Shown here piece by piece: positions 7,885-15,366 of a DNA stretch of 64,000 nucleotides (position 1 is its first letter; every line of letters begins with the position of its first letter). The stretch is from an uncultured Bacteroidota bacterium. GTDB taxonomy: Bacteria > Bacteroidota > Bacteroidia > Bacteroidales > P3. The DNA is taken from the NCBI GenBank assembly GCA_902774395.1, contig CACYIK010000002.1:62001-126000 (forward strand), written 5' to 3'. The notes beneath the pieces were generated by a model. It did no database searches, was not told where the DNA came from, and worked only from the letters and a program-made list of their open reading frames with translations. Both the position numbers and the translations under genes were made by a program.

Positions 7885-9036
7885 ATGATAACAGCAGTCC
7901 CCTCCTACCGCCCACGCAACCCCGGCCACGACTACTATGGCCAAGGCGTCTATCTTGTCACGATAGTGATAGGTGGCCGTACCCCACTGCTCGGGAGGCT
8001 GGGCAACGACCCTATGCATCCCGAAGTACACCTGTCGCCACTAGGAGAAAAAGTGCTGCAAGAATGGGAGGCCATCCCTGCCAAGCAGATTAGTCACGGA
8101 AACAAAGTAGCCGTACATGCCTGCGTCTGCATGCCCGACCATTTCCACGGTGTCATCGAAGCGCTAGAGCCGATGCAGTGGAGCCTCGGCGACATCATCC
8201 AGGCCTTCAAAGCCACCTGTACCAGCTATTGGCAGGCACAGCAGGGGGAGCCCTCCTCCACCAATCGGTCAATCCCGGTCGACTGCACCAGTCCCTCCGT
8301 CCCCGATTGGCTGCGCGAGAAAGCCCTCGACCACTACAACGAAGGTTCCCTCATCCGTGCCCTCTCCCAGAAGCAACGCAAAGAATACTATGCCTTGGTC
8401 GGCCGTCAGCACCAGCCGTTGTTCGACGACAACTACGATGACACGGTCTGCCTCGATGACCGCCACCGTCAGGCCATGATTGCCTATGTACATGACAACC
8501 CGCGCCGCGCCATCCTACGCCGCTTATTACCCGACGTGATGCAACGCTGCCTGCATGTCAAGATTGGCAACCGCAGCTACGGCGCCTTCGGTAACCTTTT
8601 CCTCTTGCGGTGGGCCAACAAGGTGCAGGTGCAGTGCCACCGCCGCCATCCCGTCAGCAGAGAGCCTTACGAGACCACCGACGACTACGCCCGCCAGCAT
8701 GACGAATGGGTAGCACAGGTGATGAGAGGTGCCACTGTGATAGTGACACCTGGTATCTCGCGTGGCGAACTATTGATGAAGAACGAATGCCTGGAAAAAG
8801 GCTACCCGCTGATACACCTGCAGAAAGAGCCCATCGGTCCCTATTGGAAACCCGAGAGTAGCCGTTTTGAAGCCTGCGTCCGTGGAGCCTTGCTTATCCT
8901 CGCCCCGTGGGACCTCGACACGATGGCTCCCGTCGCCGGAGTCCCCTCCGACAGCGACTATAGCCGCTTCCACAACCTCAACGTCCTCGCCGCCGAGCTC
9001 TGCTCCTTCACCAGCGAAGCCGCCATCTTGAAATAA
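7885..9036 (+). CDS. REP-associated tyrosine transposase (RAYT) with extra C-terminal domain
   Basis: 383 residues from the ATG at 7885; an in-frame GTG at 7867 lies inside a hairpin and is less likely. Residues 1-210 match the Y1/TnpA_REP fold: GVYLVTIVI, the HUH pair in CMPDHFHGVIE, a Tyr-bearing DDNYDDTV and the closing AYVHDNPRR. From about residue 225 a second domain begins (YGAFGNLFLLRW) and continues with VIVTPGISRGE, YPLIHLQKE and ALLILAPW, resembling a DprA/SLOG-type Rossmann fold. RAYTs are single-copy chromosomal enzymes that process REP palindromes. No terminal repeats typical of an insertion sequence were seen around it. Confidence 0.8.
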   Translation: MITAVPSYRPRNPGHDYYGQGVYLVTIVIGGRTPLLGRLGNDPMHPEVHLSPLGEKVLQEWEAIPAKQISHGNKVAVHACVCMPDHFHGVIEALEPMQWSLGDIIQAFKATCTSYWQAQQGEPSSTNRSIPVDCTSPSVPDWLREKALDHYNEGSLIRALSQKQRKEYYALVGRQHQPLFDDNYDDTVCLDDRHRQAMIAYVHDNPRRAILRRLLPDVMQRCLHVKIGNRSYGAFGNLFLLRWANKVQVQCHRRHPVSREPYETTDDYARQHDEWVAQVMRGATVIVTPGISRGELLMKNECLEKGYPLIHLQKEPIGPYWKPESSRFEACVRGALLILAPWDLDTMAPVAGVPSDSDYSRFHNLNVLAAELCSFTSEAAILK

Positions 9037-9149
9037 CCAGGGGTGACCGTTATCGCCCATCCCTATTCCCCCCTCCTTGCCCATGGGTAACCGTTTTCAG
9101 TTACCCAGATAACCCTCAGAACAAAAAGGGAAAAATGACCCATCTTCTT

Positions 9150-9240
9150 CATATCCTCTCTACCTCTTCTCTACCTCTTCTCTACCTTTTCTCTACCTCT
9201 TCAATACATAAAATGTAGACAAAAAGTAGATAAAACGTAT
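9150..9240. repeat. 11-bp tandem repeat CTCTACCTCTT
   Basis: About four imperfect CTCTACCTCTT units lie between the transposase and the BspA-like gene, then AT-rich degenerate copies. Nothing else is visible in the 220-bp gap. Confidence 0.65.
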
Positions 9241-9256
9241 AGAAAAACTATCGATA

Positions 9257-11302
9257 TCACCTTATCACCACCACCTTTCGTGCGGGATGGTTGCCAATCT
9301 TAATCATGTAGGTGCCACTGGTAGGAACATCGAAGCGTATCGCTGTGCCAAAATCCTGCTTGGTGGCGAGATAGCGCCCTGTGATATCGTAGAGTGCCAC
9401 CGCGTTGCCATCGGCATCCTCGACCACTATCTGTCCGTTGTTAGAATACACCCTGGCGTTGATGGCATCCACCTCGTCTATACCAACAACGATGGTGTCG
9501 TGGATATAGATAGTGTCATGGATGTACTCAGTCAGCCACACTGTGTCATGTACCTCACTGTAGACCGTAGTGGTGTCGTGGATGTACTCTGTCACAGTCG
9601 TGGTGTCGTGGATGTACTCGGTGATGACGGTGGTGTCGTGCACAGGCACAGTGACGATTGTTGTATCATGTACAGGCATATAGGTTGTATCGTGTACTAT
9701 AACATACTCCGTCAACGTCATAGTGTCAATCACAACGGCTGTATCATGAACAGGCACATATTCCGTCAGCGTTACGGTGTCAGTCACAACGGTTGTATCG
9801 TGTACTGTAACATATTCTGTCAGCGTCACCGTATCGGTCACAATAGTTGTGTCGTGTACAGGCACGTTAATATAGGTAGTGTCGTGTACATAAACATTGA
9901 CGTAGGAAGTGTCGTGTACATCAATATATGTGGTGTCGTGTTCATTCACGTATGCGGTGTCGTGCATGACAACCGTATCGCTATGCAGTTCGAAATAGGC
10001 GGTAAATACCGTGTCGTCTCCCAATGTGATAGTGCGCGGATTGCTAATATCACCGTCATGCCAGTGGGTGAAGCGGAAGCCGCAGGTGGCAATTGCCGAG
10101 AGCGTCACCTCGCTACTCACCACATGGATGCCGCTGCCTTCGGTGGTACCCATAACCTCGTTGGCGCTCTGCACCACAACCTCGCGTGTCAGCGCGAAGT
10201 TGGCCGTCAGTGTGGTGTTGCCTGTGAGCGTGATGGTGCGCGGGTTGTCGGTGATGCCATCGCTCCAGCCCGTAAAGACGCATCGGGAGGCAGGGGTAGC
10301 CTGTATGATAGCCGTCTGCTGGCAGTCCACAGTCTGCACAATCGAGGCGGTGCCGTACAGCACATTGTTCGACTCCAACGCCAATATGTATCCATTGGAA
10401 TAGTTGAACCCTTCTGTACCCCATACAGAAGCATAGTTAGCACCGCAATTGATGATAACATACTTGGTATTGGGTGTTCCATAGAAAACGTTTGAACCAA
10501 GCGAAGGTGCATTGTCAGGCAATGCTATGATGGTGTTTAAGCTGGGACAAAAACAGAAGGCGTAGTCGCCTATGGAAGTCACGCCACTGCCTATAGTGAC
10601 GTGAGACAGATTGGTGGCATTTTGAAAAGCATTGGTAGGAATAGAGGTTACAGAGTCACCAATTACAACGGTCTGTAGGTTGGTACGCGGAACTAGCGTA
10701 GGACTGAATGCGTTGGTATTATAGCTCAGATAACTAATATTGCTGCAACCATCGAAGGCATTACTCCCAATACTTGTAACAGAACTAGGAACCGTTAGCG
10801 AAATTAGGCCTGTACAATCTTTGAATGAATTTGGTTGAATAATTCCAACAGAATTAGGTATGGATATTGATGTTAGGCTTGAACAAAAAGCGAATGCCCA
10901 ACCATCAATGTAGGTTAGGGAATCTGGAAGTATTACAGATTCCAAATTATTACACATACAAAATGCATACCATCCAATGCTTGTGACAGTTCTTGGTATC
11001 AACACCGAAGTAATATCCTGACAATACATAAAGGCTTCTTCTCCAATACTTGTGACAGGGAGCGTCATTCCCATATAGCTGACGAGTTCGGGAATAATCA
11101 GATTGCCTGTTGGTTTAGTATGTCCGTGCCAATATCCGCTATTACCATATCCTGGAGTAACTACCGTGGCACTATTGCCGTTAATTGAGTAGTACAACGT
11201 ATCTCCACTTGGGGAAACAGCCGAGAAATCATAGGCATTAGCCACCTTGGGCATTGCCAGTGCCATCATTAAGACAGCGAAAAATGTAATCGTTTTTTTC
11301 AT
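9257..11302 (-). CDS. BspA-like leucine-rich repeat surface protein with T9SS sorting domain
   Basis: 681 residues. A signal peptide ends at about ANAYD. Residues 60-290 hold LRR_5/BspA repeats (SIGEEAFMYC, SIGSNAFDGC, SIGDYAFCFC). Two InlB-B-type repeats follow, with GWSDGITDNPRTITL and HWHDGDISNPRTITL. Next comes a stalk of about 190 residues with 15 HDT-centred units such as VHDTTYI. The last 70 residues are a T9SS type A sorting domain (ALYDITGRYLA, TSGTYMIKI, RKVVVIR). This implies outer-membrane export by the PorU/PorV system encoded at 60-64 kb. A likely adhesin; the ligand is unknown. Confidence 0.85.
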   Translation of the reverse strand: MKKTITFFAVLMMALAMPKVANAYDFSAVSPSGDTLYYSINGNSATVVTPGYGNSGYWHGHTKPTGNLIIPELVSYMGMTLPVTSIGEEAFMYCQDITSVLIPRTVTSIGWYAFCMCNNLESVILPDSLTYIDGWAFAFCSSLTSISIPNSVGIIQPNSFKDCTGLISLTVPSSVTSIGSNAFDGCSNISYLSYNTNAFSPTLVPRTNLQTVVIGDSVTSIPTNAFQNATNLSHVTIGSGVTSIGDYAFCFCPSLNTIIALPDNAPSLGSNVFYGTPNTKYVIINCGANYASVWGTEGFNYSNGYILALESNNVLYGTASIVQTVDCQQTAIIQATPASRCVFTGWSDGITDNPRTITLTGNTTLTANFALTREVVVQSANEVMGTTEGSGIHVVSSEVTLSAIATCGFRFTHWHDGDISNPRTITLGDDTVFTAYFELHSDTVVMHDTAYVNEHDTTYIDVHDTSYVNVYVHDTTYINVPVHDTTIVTDTVTLTEYVTVHDTTVVTDTVTLTEYVPVHDTAVVIDTMTLTEYVIVHDTTYMPVHDTTIVTVPVHDTTVITEYIHDTTTVTEYIHDTTTVYSEVHDTVWLTEYIHDTIYIHDTIVVGIDEVDAINARVYSNNGQIVVEDADGNAVALYDITGRYLATKQDFGTAIRFDVPTSGTYMIKIGNHPARKVVVIR

Positions 11303-11400
11303 ATTAAAAAAGGCGTTAAATTATTCAATTTATTTTCAACTTATCATCTTGAACGGCTCTGGACTGCCGAGGTCTTGATAAGTGTTGAATAATTCACGCC
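11303..11400 (-). promoter_or_regulatory. Structured leader with terminator-like hairpin before the BspA-like gene
   Basis: On the minus strand an outer stem GGCGTGAATTATTCAA pairs with TTGAATAATTTAACGCC (one bulge), a middle stem ACTTATCA pairs with TGATAAGT, and an inner CGGC pairs with GCCG. The outer stem is followed at once by TTTTTT and then the ATG ten bases on. The layout looks like an attenuator. No known riboswitch class is recognised. Confidence 0.6.
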
Positions 11401-11607
11401 TAACACGTGAACTTCCACTACTTATTCTCAGACCTTTGGAATTGTCCAGATTCTTCAAGAGAGAACAAGAGCGTCAGCTCAAATATAAGATTTTCTATCT
11501 ATTATTTCTATTTTCTACATATTTCCACTCGATTTATTTTCACGATGCAAAATCACGAAGAAAATTCAAACCATGCAAAATTTTTTGCCGACGTCACTAA
11601 AAAGTCG
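11401..11607. other. AT-rich non-coding spacer
   Basis: The rest of the gap between the BspA-like gene and the divergent GNAT gene shows no credible gene. Two short overlapping frames lack homology signs and codon bias. Confidence 0.5.
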
Positions 11608-11615
11608 TATTTTTG
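11608..11615 (+). promoter_or_regulatory. -7 box for the GNAT-LiaF-like run
   Basis: TATTTTTG fits TAnnTTTG 23 bp upstream of the ATG at 11639. Confidence 0.6.
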
Positions 11616-11638
11616 CAGCGTGATTTGAATAGGATATT

Positions 11639-11923
11639 ATGGACTACATCACATATAAACACCGCATTGCCGCCGTGGACAACGGCGAGGAGATTGGGGA
11701 AGTGACATTCCCGGAGAGGGACGGTGTGTATGTCATAAACCACACCTATGTGGACAACCGTTACCGCGGTCAGGGCGTCGCTTCTGAGCTGGTACGGCGG
11801 GCGGTGGAGGCCATAGAACAACGCAGCGGACGCGTGGAGGCGACGTGCAGCTACGCTCTGCTGTGGCTGGCACGCAACCGTGGTTGTGAAATCACCAGTC
11901 CACTGAGCTGTCCCATTCGATAG
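11639..11923 (+). CDS. Small GNAT-like N-acetyltransferase (YjdJ type)
   Basis: 94 residues, the compact one-domain form of Gcn5-like acetyltransferases. HTYVDNRYRGQGVASELVRRAVE holds the acetyl-CoA pyrophosphate-binding RGQGVA loop, and CSYALLWLARN follows as in the YjdJ family. The substrate is unknown; small members are often assigned to protein or metabolite acetylation. First gene of a co-directional run, 31 bp before the LiaF-like gene. Confidence 0.8.
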   Translation: MDYITYKHRIAAVDNGEEIGEVTFPERDGVYVINHTYVDNRYRGQGVASELVRRAVEAIEQRSGRVEATCSYALLWLARNRGCEITSPLSCPIR

Positions 11924-11954
11924 AACAAACATCAACAAAAAAACACATAAAATC

Positions 11955-12644
11955 ATGAAACAAACCAGTAAAATCATTGGCGGTATCGCCCTTCTGGCCT
12001 TCGGCATTGTGTGGGCTTTGGAGCTCATGAATGTTATTCATATCAGCCTTGAAGGCTGGTGGGCGCTCTTTATCATCGTGCCTTGCTTCGTCAATATCTT
12101 CAACGACAAGCACAAGACTGGCGCCATCATCGGCTTCGGCATCGGCATCCTGCTGCTCCTGGCGGCACGTGACGTCATCCTCTGGTGCGACATCTGGAAA
12201 TACATGATTTGCCTCGTGGCCGTGGTGTGGGGCATCTCGCTGCTGTTCTTCAGCAAGAATTGCGGCGGCTGCCACTGCCATAGCGAAAGCAAGTCGGAGC
12301 CCATCATCATGGATGGCAGCAAGATGCACAAGATTGACGTAACCTTCAGCAAGCAGGACTACATCTACAGCGGCCAGCGTTTCGAGGGCGCCGAGGTGCA
12401 TACCAGCTTCGGCTACACCTGCCTCGACCTGCGGAATGCCGACATCATGGACGGCGCCGTCATCACGCTCGACTGCAACTTCGGCGGCATCGAGATACGC
12501 GTCGACAAAGACATCTGTATCAAGAACGACATCGACACCGCCTTCGCCGGCGTGGACTGCAACTGCAACACCCAGCAGGTTGGCGACGTCAAAACGATTT
12601 ATATCAAAGGTAAATGTAGCTTCGGTGGAATTGAAATTAAATAA
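11955..12644 (+). CDS. LiaF-like membrane protein
   Basis: 229 residues. Four hydrophobic segments occupy residues 5-105 (IIGGIALLAFGIVWAL, WWALFIIVPCFVNIF, IGFGIGILLLLAA, ICLVAVVWGISLLFF). A Cys/His-rich turn (CGGCHCH) then leads to a soluble beta-rich C-terminal domain with repeated FGGIEI motifs, as in LiaF/DUF2154 proteins. These are associated with envelope-stress sensing in Firmicutes; in Bacteroidota the role is unknown. No LiaRS-type two-component pair lies nearby. The Cys/His turn could bind a metal, which is an inference. Confidence 0.7.
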   Translation: MKQTSKIIGGIALLAFGIVWALELMNVIHISLEGWWALFIIVPCFVNIFNDKHKTGAIIGFGIGILLLLAARDVILWCDIWKYMICLVAVVWGISLLFFSKNCGGCHCHSESKSEPIIMDGSKMHKIDVTFSKQDYIYSGQRFEGAEVHTSFGYTCLDLRNADIMDGAVITLDCNFGGIEIRVDKDICIKNDIDTAFAGVDCNCNTQQVGDVKTIYIKGKCSFGGIEIK

Positions 12645-12666
12645 CAATAAAATACAATTAGGAACC

Positions 12667-13095
12667 ATGAAAAGAATCAAACTATTGGCAAGCCTCTTGG
12701 TTGCAGCAGTATCCATGTTAATGACATCGTGCGACATGGACGAACTTCTTTATTCCAACATGCTGGAGAAAACGAAATGGATGACTGAACAAACAGGCGT
12801 CTTCACTGGTAGTGACGGTAACAGCTATCCAGGAGTGAAAGCCATCGTGTTCCACTTCAAGACAGCCACCAAGGGCGAACTGACCGTCACCATCACGACA
12901 AACTTAGAGACCACATCGGAGACTGTTCCGTTTGAGTACAAATACACGGACAGCATGATCAGCGGTACCATCACCGTCAAAAAAGGAGAGTATTCGGGGA
13001 AATACGATGTAGCTTACAACCTCTGCGACGAAAACCTGATACTGTATAACAGTACCGCAGGCGTTTCGATGGTGCTCTCCAAAGTGACTGATTAA
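12667..13095 (+). CDS. Small lipoprotein, unknown function
   Basis: 142 residues from the ATG at 12667. The frame is open upstream inside the LiaF-like gene, but codon use and the signal peptide set the start. The lipobox MLMTSC places the lipidated Cys near residue 21, so the mature protein is membrane anchored. The rest is beta-rich with alternating T/S-rich strands (TKGELTVTITTN, ISGTITVKKGEYSG), like small periplasmic beta-sandwich lipoproteins of Bacteroidales. No specific family recognised. It lies 22 bp after the LiaF-like gene and probably shares its transcript. Confidence 0.75.
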   Translation: MKRIKLLASLLVAAVSMLMTSCDMDELLYSNMLEKTKWMTEQTGVFTGSDGNSYPGVKAIVFHFKTATKGELTVTITTNLETTSETVPFEYKYTDSMISGTITVKKGEYSGKYDVAYNLCDENLILYNSTAGVSMVLSKVTD

Positions 13096-13103
13096 TATCC
13101 TAT

Positions 13104-13604
13104 ATGGCACTAATAAAATCCTACAAAGGACTTTCGCCCAAATGGGGCAAAGACTGCTACTTCAGCGAGAACGCCACCCTGGTGGGCGACGTGACGCTGG
13201 GCGACCAATGCTCGGTGTGGTTCAACGCTGTGGTGCGCGGCGACGTGGCGCCCATCACCATTGGTGACCGCTCTAACGTGCAAGACGGCAGCTGCATACA
13301 TGTGACGCACGACACCGGTCCCACACATATCGGCAACGACGTGACCATAGGCCACAACGTCACCGTGCATGCCTGCACCATCCACGACGGTGCCCTTATC
13401 GGCATGGGAGCCACGCTGCTCGACGACTGTGAGGTGGGCGAAGGCGCCATCGTGGCGGCAGGAGCGCTGGTGCTACAGGGCACCAAGATACCGCCCCACG
13501 AGATCTGGGGTGGCGTGCCGGCCAAATACATCAAGCCCACACGTCCCGGACAGACCGACAATGCGGCCCACTATGTGGAATACGCCAAAGAATACATGAA
13601 GTAG
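13104..13604 (+). CDS. Gamma-carbonic anhydrase-like left-handed beta-helix protein
   Basis: 166 residues. Hexapeptide repeats run through the protein (LVGDVTLGDQCSVWFNAVV, IGDRSNVQDGSCIHV, IGNDVTIGHNVTVHAC). The His residues in IHVTH, IGHN and VHAC are placed like the zinc ligands of the gamma-carbonic anhydrase/YrdA/PaaY family. These form trimers; carbonic anhydrase activity is proven only for some. It is cytosolic. Only 8 bp separate it from the preceding lipoprotein gene, so it may be co-transcribed. Confidence 0.85.
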   Translation: MALIKSYKGLSPKWGKDCYFSENATLVGDVTLGDQCSVWFNAVVRGDVAPITIGDRSNVQDGSCIHVTHDTGPTHIGNDVTIGHNVTVHACTIHDGALIGMGATLLDDCEVGEGAIVAAGALVLQGTKIPPHEIWGGVPAKYIKPTRPGQTDNAAHYVEYAKEYMK

Positions 13605-13632
13605 TTAATAGTTAATAGATAATAGTTTAAAG
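13600..13632. repeat. TAGTTAA short tandem repeat
   Basis: Four 7-bp units (TAGTTAA, TAGTTAA, TAGATAA, TAGTTTA) occupy the whole gap before malY and supply the stop codon of the preceding gene. Confidence 0.65.
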
Positions 13633-14867
13633 TGGGGGAATACGATTTTGACGAGATTATCAAGCGGCGGGGGACCGACTGCTTTAAATGGGACGCCCTG
13701 AAGGCCATGTACGGTCGCGAGGATGTGACACCCTTGTGGGTGGCGGACATGGACTTCCGCTCGCCGGACTTCGTGATGGAGGCCATCCGTAAGCGCTGCG
13801 AACACGAGGTGCTGGGCTATACCATGCCTTCCCAAGGCTACTGGCAGGCTGTCACCGCATGGCTCGAGAAGCATTACAACATAAAGACCTCTAAGGACAA
13901 CCTGCATTTCATCCCCGGCATCGTGGCAGGCATCAGCTATGCGCTGCTTTGCCTCACGCAACCCGGAGACAAGGTCTTGGTGACCACCCCCGTCTACCCT
14001 CCGTTCCTCAACCTGCCGAAAGACAGCGGGAGAACGCTGGTGTGCTCACCGCTGAAGATTGTCACCCCCACCCCTACCCCTCCCTCGAGGGTGGGGACGA
14101 AGAGACGCTTTGAGATAGACTTCGAAGACTTCGAGCGCAAGGTTGAGGGCTGCAAGGTGTTCATCATGAGCAACCCTCACAACCCCGCCGGAACGGTATG
14201 GGGCACGGAGGTGCTGCGCCGCGTGGCAGAAATCTGCGAGCGGCATAATGTCATCGTCATCAGCGACGAGATACATGCCGACCTCACCCTCCCGGGTCAC
14301 CACCATGTGAGCTACAGTACCGTGAGCAGCAAAGGCATCACCTTCATGGCCCCCAGCAAGACTTTTAATATTGCCGGATTAGGTAGTTCTGTGTGTTTCA
14401 TCAGTGATGAAACCCTAAGAAAACGTTTCTTCGGCTGGCTCGACGCCCTCGGTGTTGCCGGCGGCAACATCTTCGCCTTCACCGCCGCCGAAGCCGCCTT
14501 CGCCCATGGCGAGGAGTGGCTGCGACAGATGCTGGAATACCTGAACGAGAACGTGCAGGCGCTGGGGCTGTTCTTGCAAGAGAGGATGCCGAAAGTGAAA
14601 GCCGTGCTCCCCGAAGCCTCCTACCTCGCCTGGCTCGATTTCAGCGGCTACGGTCTTACACACGAGCAATTGAAAGACCGCCTGCTCAACGAAGCCAAGG
14701 TGGCCCTAAACGATGGCACCACCTTCGGTGTGCGCGACCACAAGGGAGCGACTGCTGAAATAGGCAAAGACTATGAGTGCTGTTTCCGCCTCAACCTCGG
14801 CTGCCCGAAGTCGACACTCCTCGACGTACTCGAACGAATAGAGAAAAGTCTAGAACCAACCCGTTAG
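13632..14867 (+). CDS. MalY/PatB-type PLP cystathionine beta-lyase
   Basis: 411 residues, slightly longer than usual, starting at GTG with no in-frame ATG upstream. MalY/PatB enzymes cleave C-S bonds of cystathionine or cysteine conjugates using PLP. Visible signatures are PLWVADMDF, VYPPFLNL, NPHNPAGTVW, ISDEIHADL and the PLP lysine in APSKTFNIAGL. An insertion PTPTPPSRVG sits between LKIV and the conserved FEIDFEDFE and is encoded by a C-rich, partly palindromic tract (14062-14098). The 3' end overlaps the convergent VTT gene by 18 bp. Confidence 0.88.
   Translation: MGEYDFDEIIKRRGTDCFKWDALKAMYGREDVTPLWVADMDFRSPDFVMEAIRKRCEHEVLGYTMPSQGYWQAVTAWLEKHYNIKTSKDNLHFIPGIVAGISYALLCLTQPGDKVLVTTPVYPPFLNLPKDSGRTLVCSPLKIVTPTPTPPSRVGTKRRFEIDFEDFERKVEGCKVFIMSNPHNPAGTVWGTEVLRRVAEICERHNVIVISDEIHADLTLPGHHHVSYSTVSSKGITFMAPSKTFNIAGLGSSVCFISDETLRKRFFGWLDALGVAGGNIFAFTAAEAAFAHGEEWLRQMLEYLNENVQALGLFLQERMPKVKAVLPEASYLAWLDFSGYGLTHEQLKDRLLNEAKVALNDGTTFGVRDHKGATAEIGKDYECCFRLNLGCPKSTLLDVLERIEKSLEPTR
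14062..14098. repeat. C-rich in-frame insertion in malY
   Basis: CCCACCCCTACCCCTCC repeats run into the palindrome CCCTCGAGGG. The tract encodes a Pro-rich loop absent from typical MalY proteins. Confidence 0.5.
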
Positions 14868-15317
14868 ACCCAACAGGTTGGCGGTGACAACATAGCGGAG
14901 GGTCTTGCCGACGAACATCACCAGCAGGGTCTTCCATGGATTGATACGCATCAGTCCCAATGCTATCGCGATGAGGTCTCCCACCAGCGGCGCCCACGAG
15001 AACAAGGCCGCCCATACACCATATTTCTCCACGCGGGCGTGAATCTTCATCAGTTTCTCACGTTTGACCTTGAAGTACTTCTCAAGCCACTCCCACTTGC
15101 AGAGCCATCCCATCGAGAAGCTAATCATGCCGCCAGCGGTATTGCCTAGCGACGCCACCAAGATGATGAGCGCCAAAGGGTAATGCATAGCCATGGCTCC
15201 TGCCACCAGTGCCTCGGAGGAGAAGGGCAGTATCGTGGCCGCCAGCATGCAGCCAAGGAAGAGTCCGAAAAGGCCAAGACTATGAAGCATAACCATAAGA
15301 TAACGGCGAACGCTCAT
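14850..15317 (-). CDS. VTT-domain (DedA/YqaA-like) membrane protein
   Basis: 155 residues from the ATG at 15317. The frame stays open far upstream (to 15998) antisense to the next gene, but codon use and a TAnnTTTG box at 15359-15366 support the short start. Segments LHSLGLFGLFLGCMLAATILPFSSEALVAG, LALIILVASLGNTAGGMISFSMG and a C-terminal hydrophobic run match YqaA-type VTT proteins, which act in lipid handling at the inner membrane. The conserved F(S)SE and GNTxG motifs are present. Confidence 0.85.
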   Translation of the reverse strand: MSVRRYLMVMLHSLGLFGLFLGCMLAATILPFSSEALVAGAMAMHYPLALIILVASLGNTAGGMISFSMGWLCKWEWLEKYFKVKREKLMKIHARVEKYGVWAALFSWAPLVGDLIAIALGLMRINPWKTLLVMFVGKTLRYVVTANLLGLTGWF

Positions 15318-15358
15318 TTTTATTATACCACACAATAAAAAGAGTAAAAGCACGTTAG

Positions 15359-15366
15359 CAAAAATA
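15359..15366 (-). promoter_or_regulatory. -7 box for the VTT gene
   Basis: The minus strand reads TATTTTTG, 42 bp upstream of the ATG at 15317. It overlaps the first base of the divergent GNAT-HD gene. Confidence 0.55.

Noticed and set aside
7754..9250. Complete insertion sequence around the tyrosine transposase
   Set aside because: No matching terminal inverted repeats or target duplications were found. RAYT genes are typically single-copy and not bounded like insertion sequences.
12436..12666. N-terminal extension of the small lipoprotein
   Set aside because: It overlaps the LiaF-like coding region in another frame with Ser/Thr-rich shadow sequence. The lipoprotein signal peptide starts at 12667.
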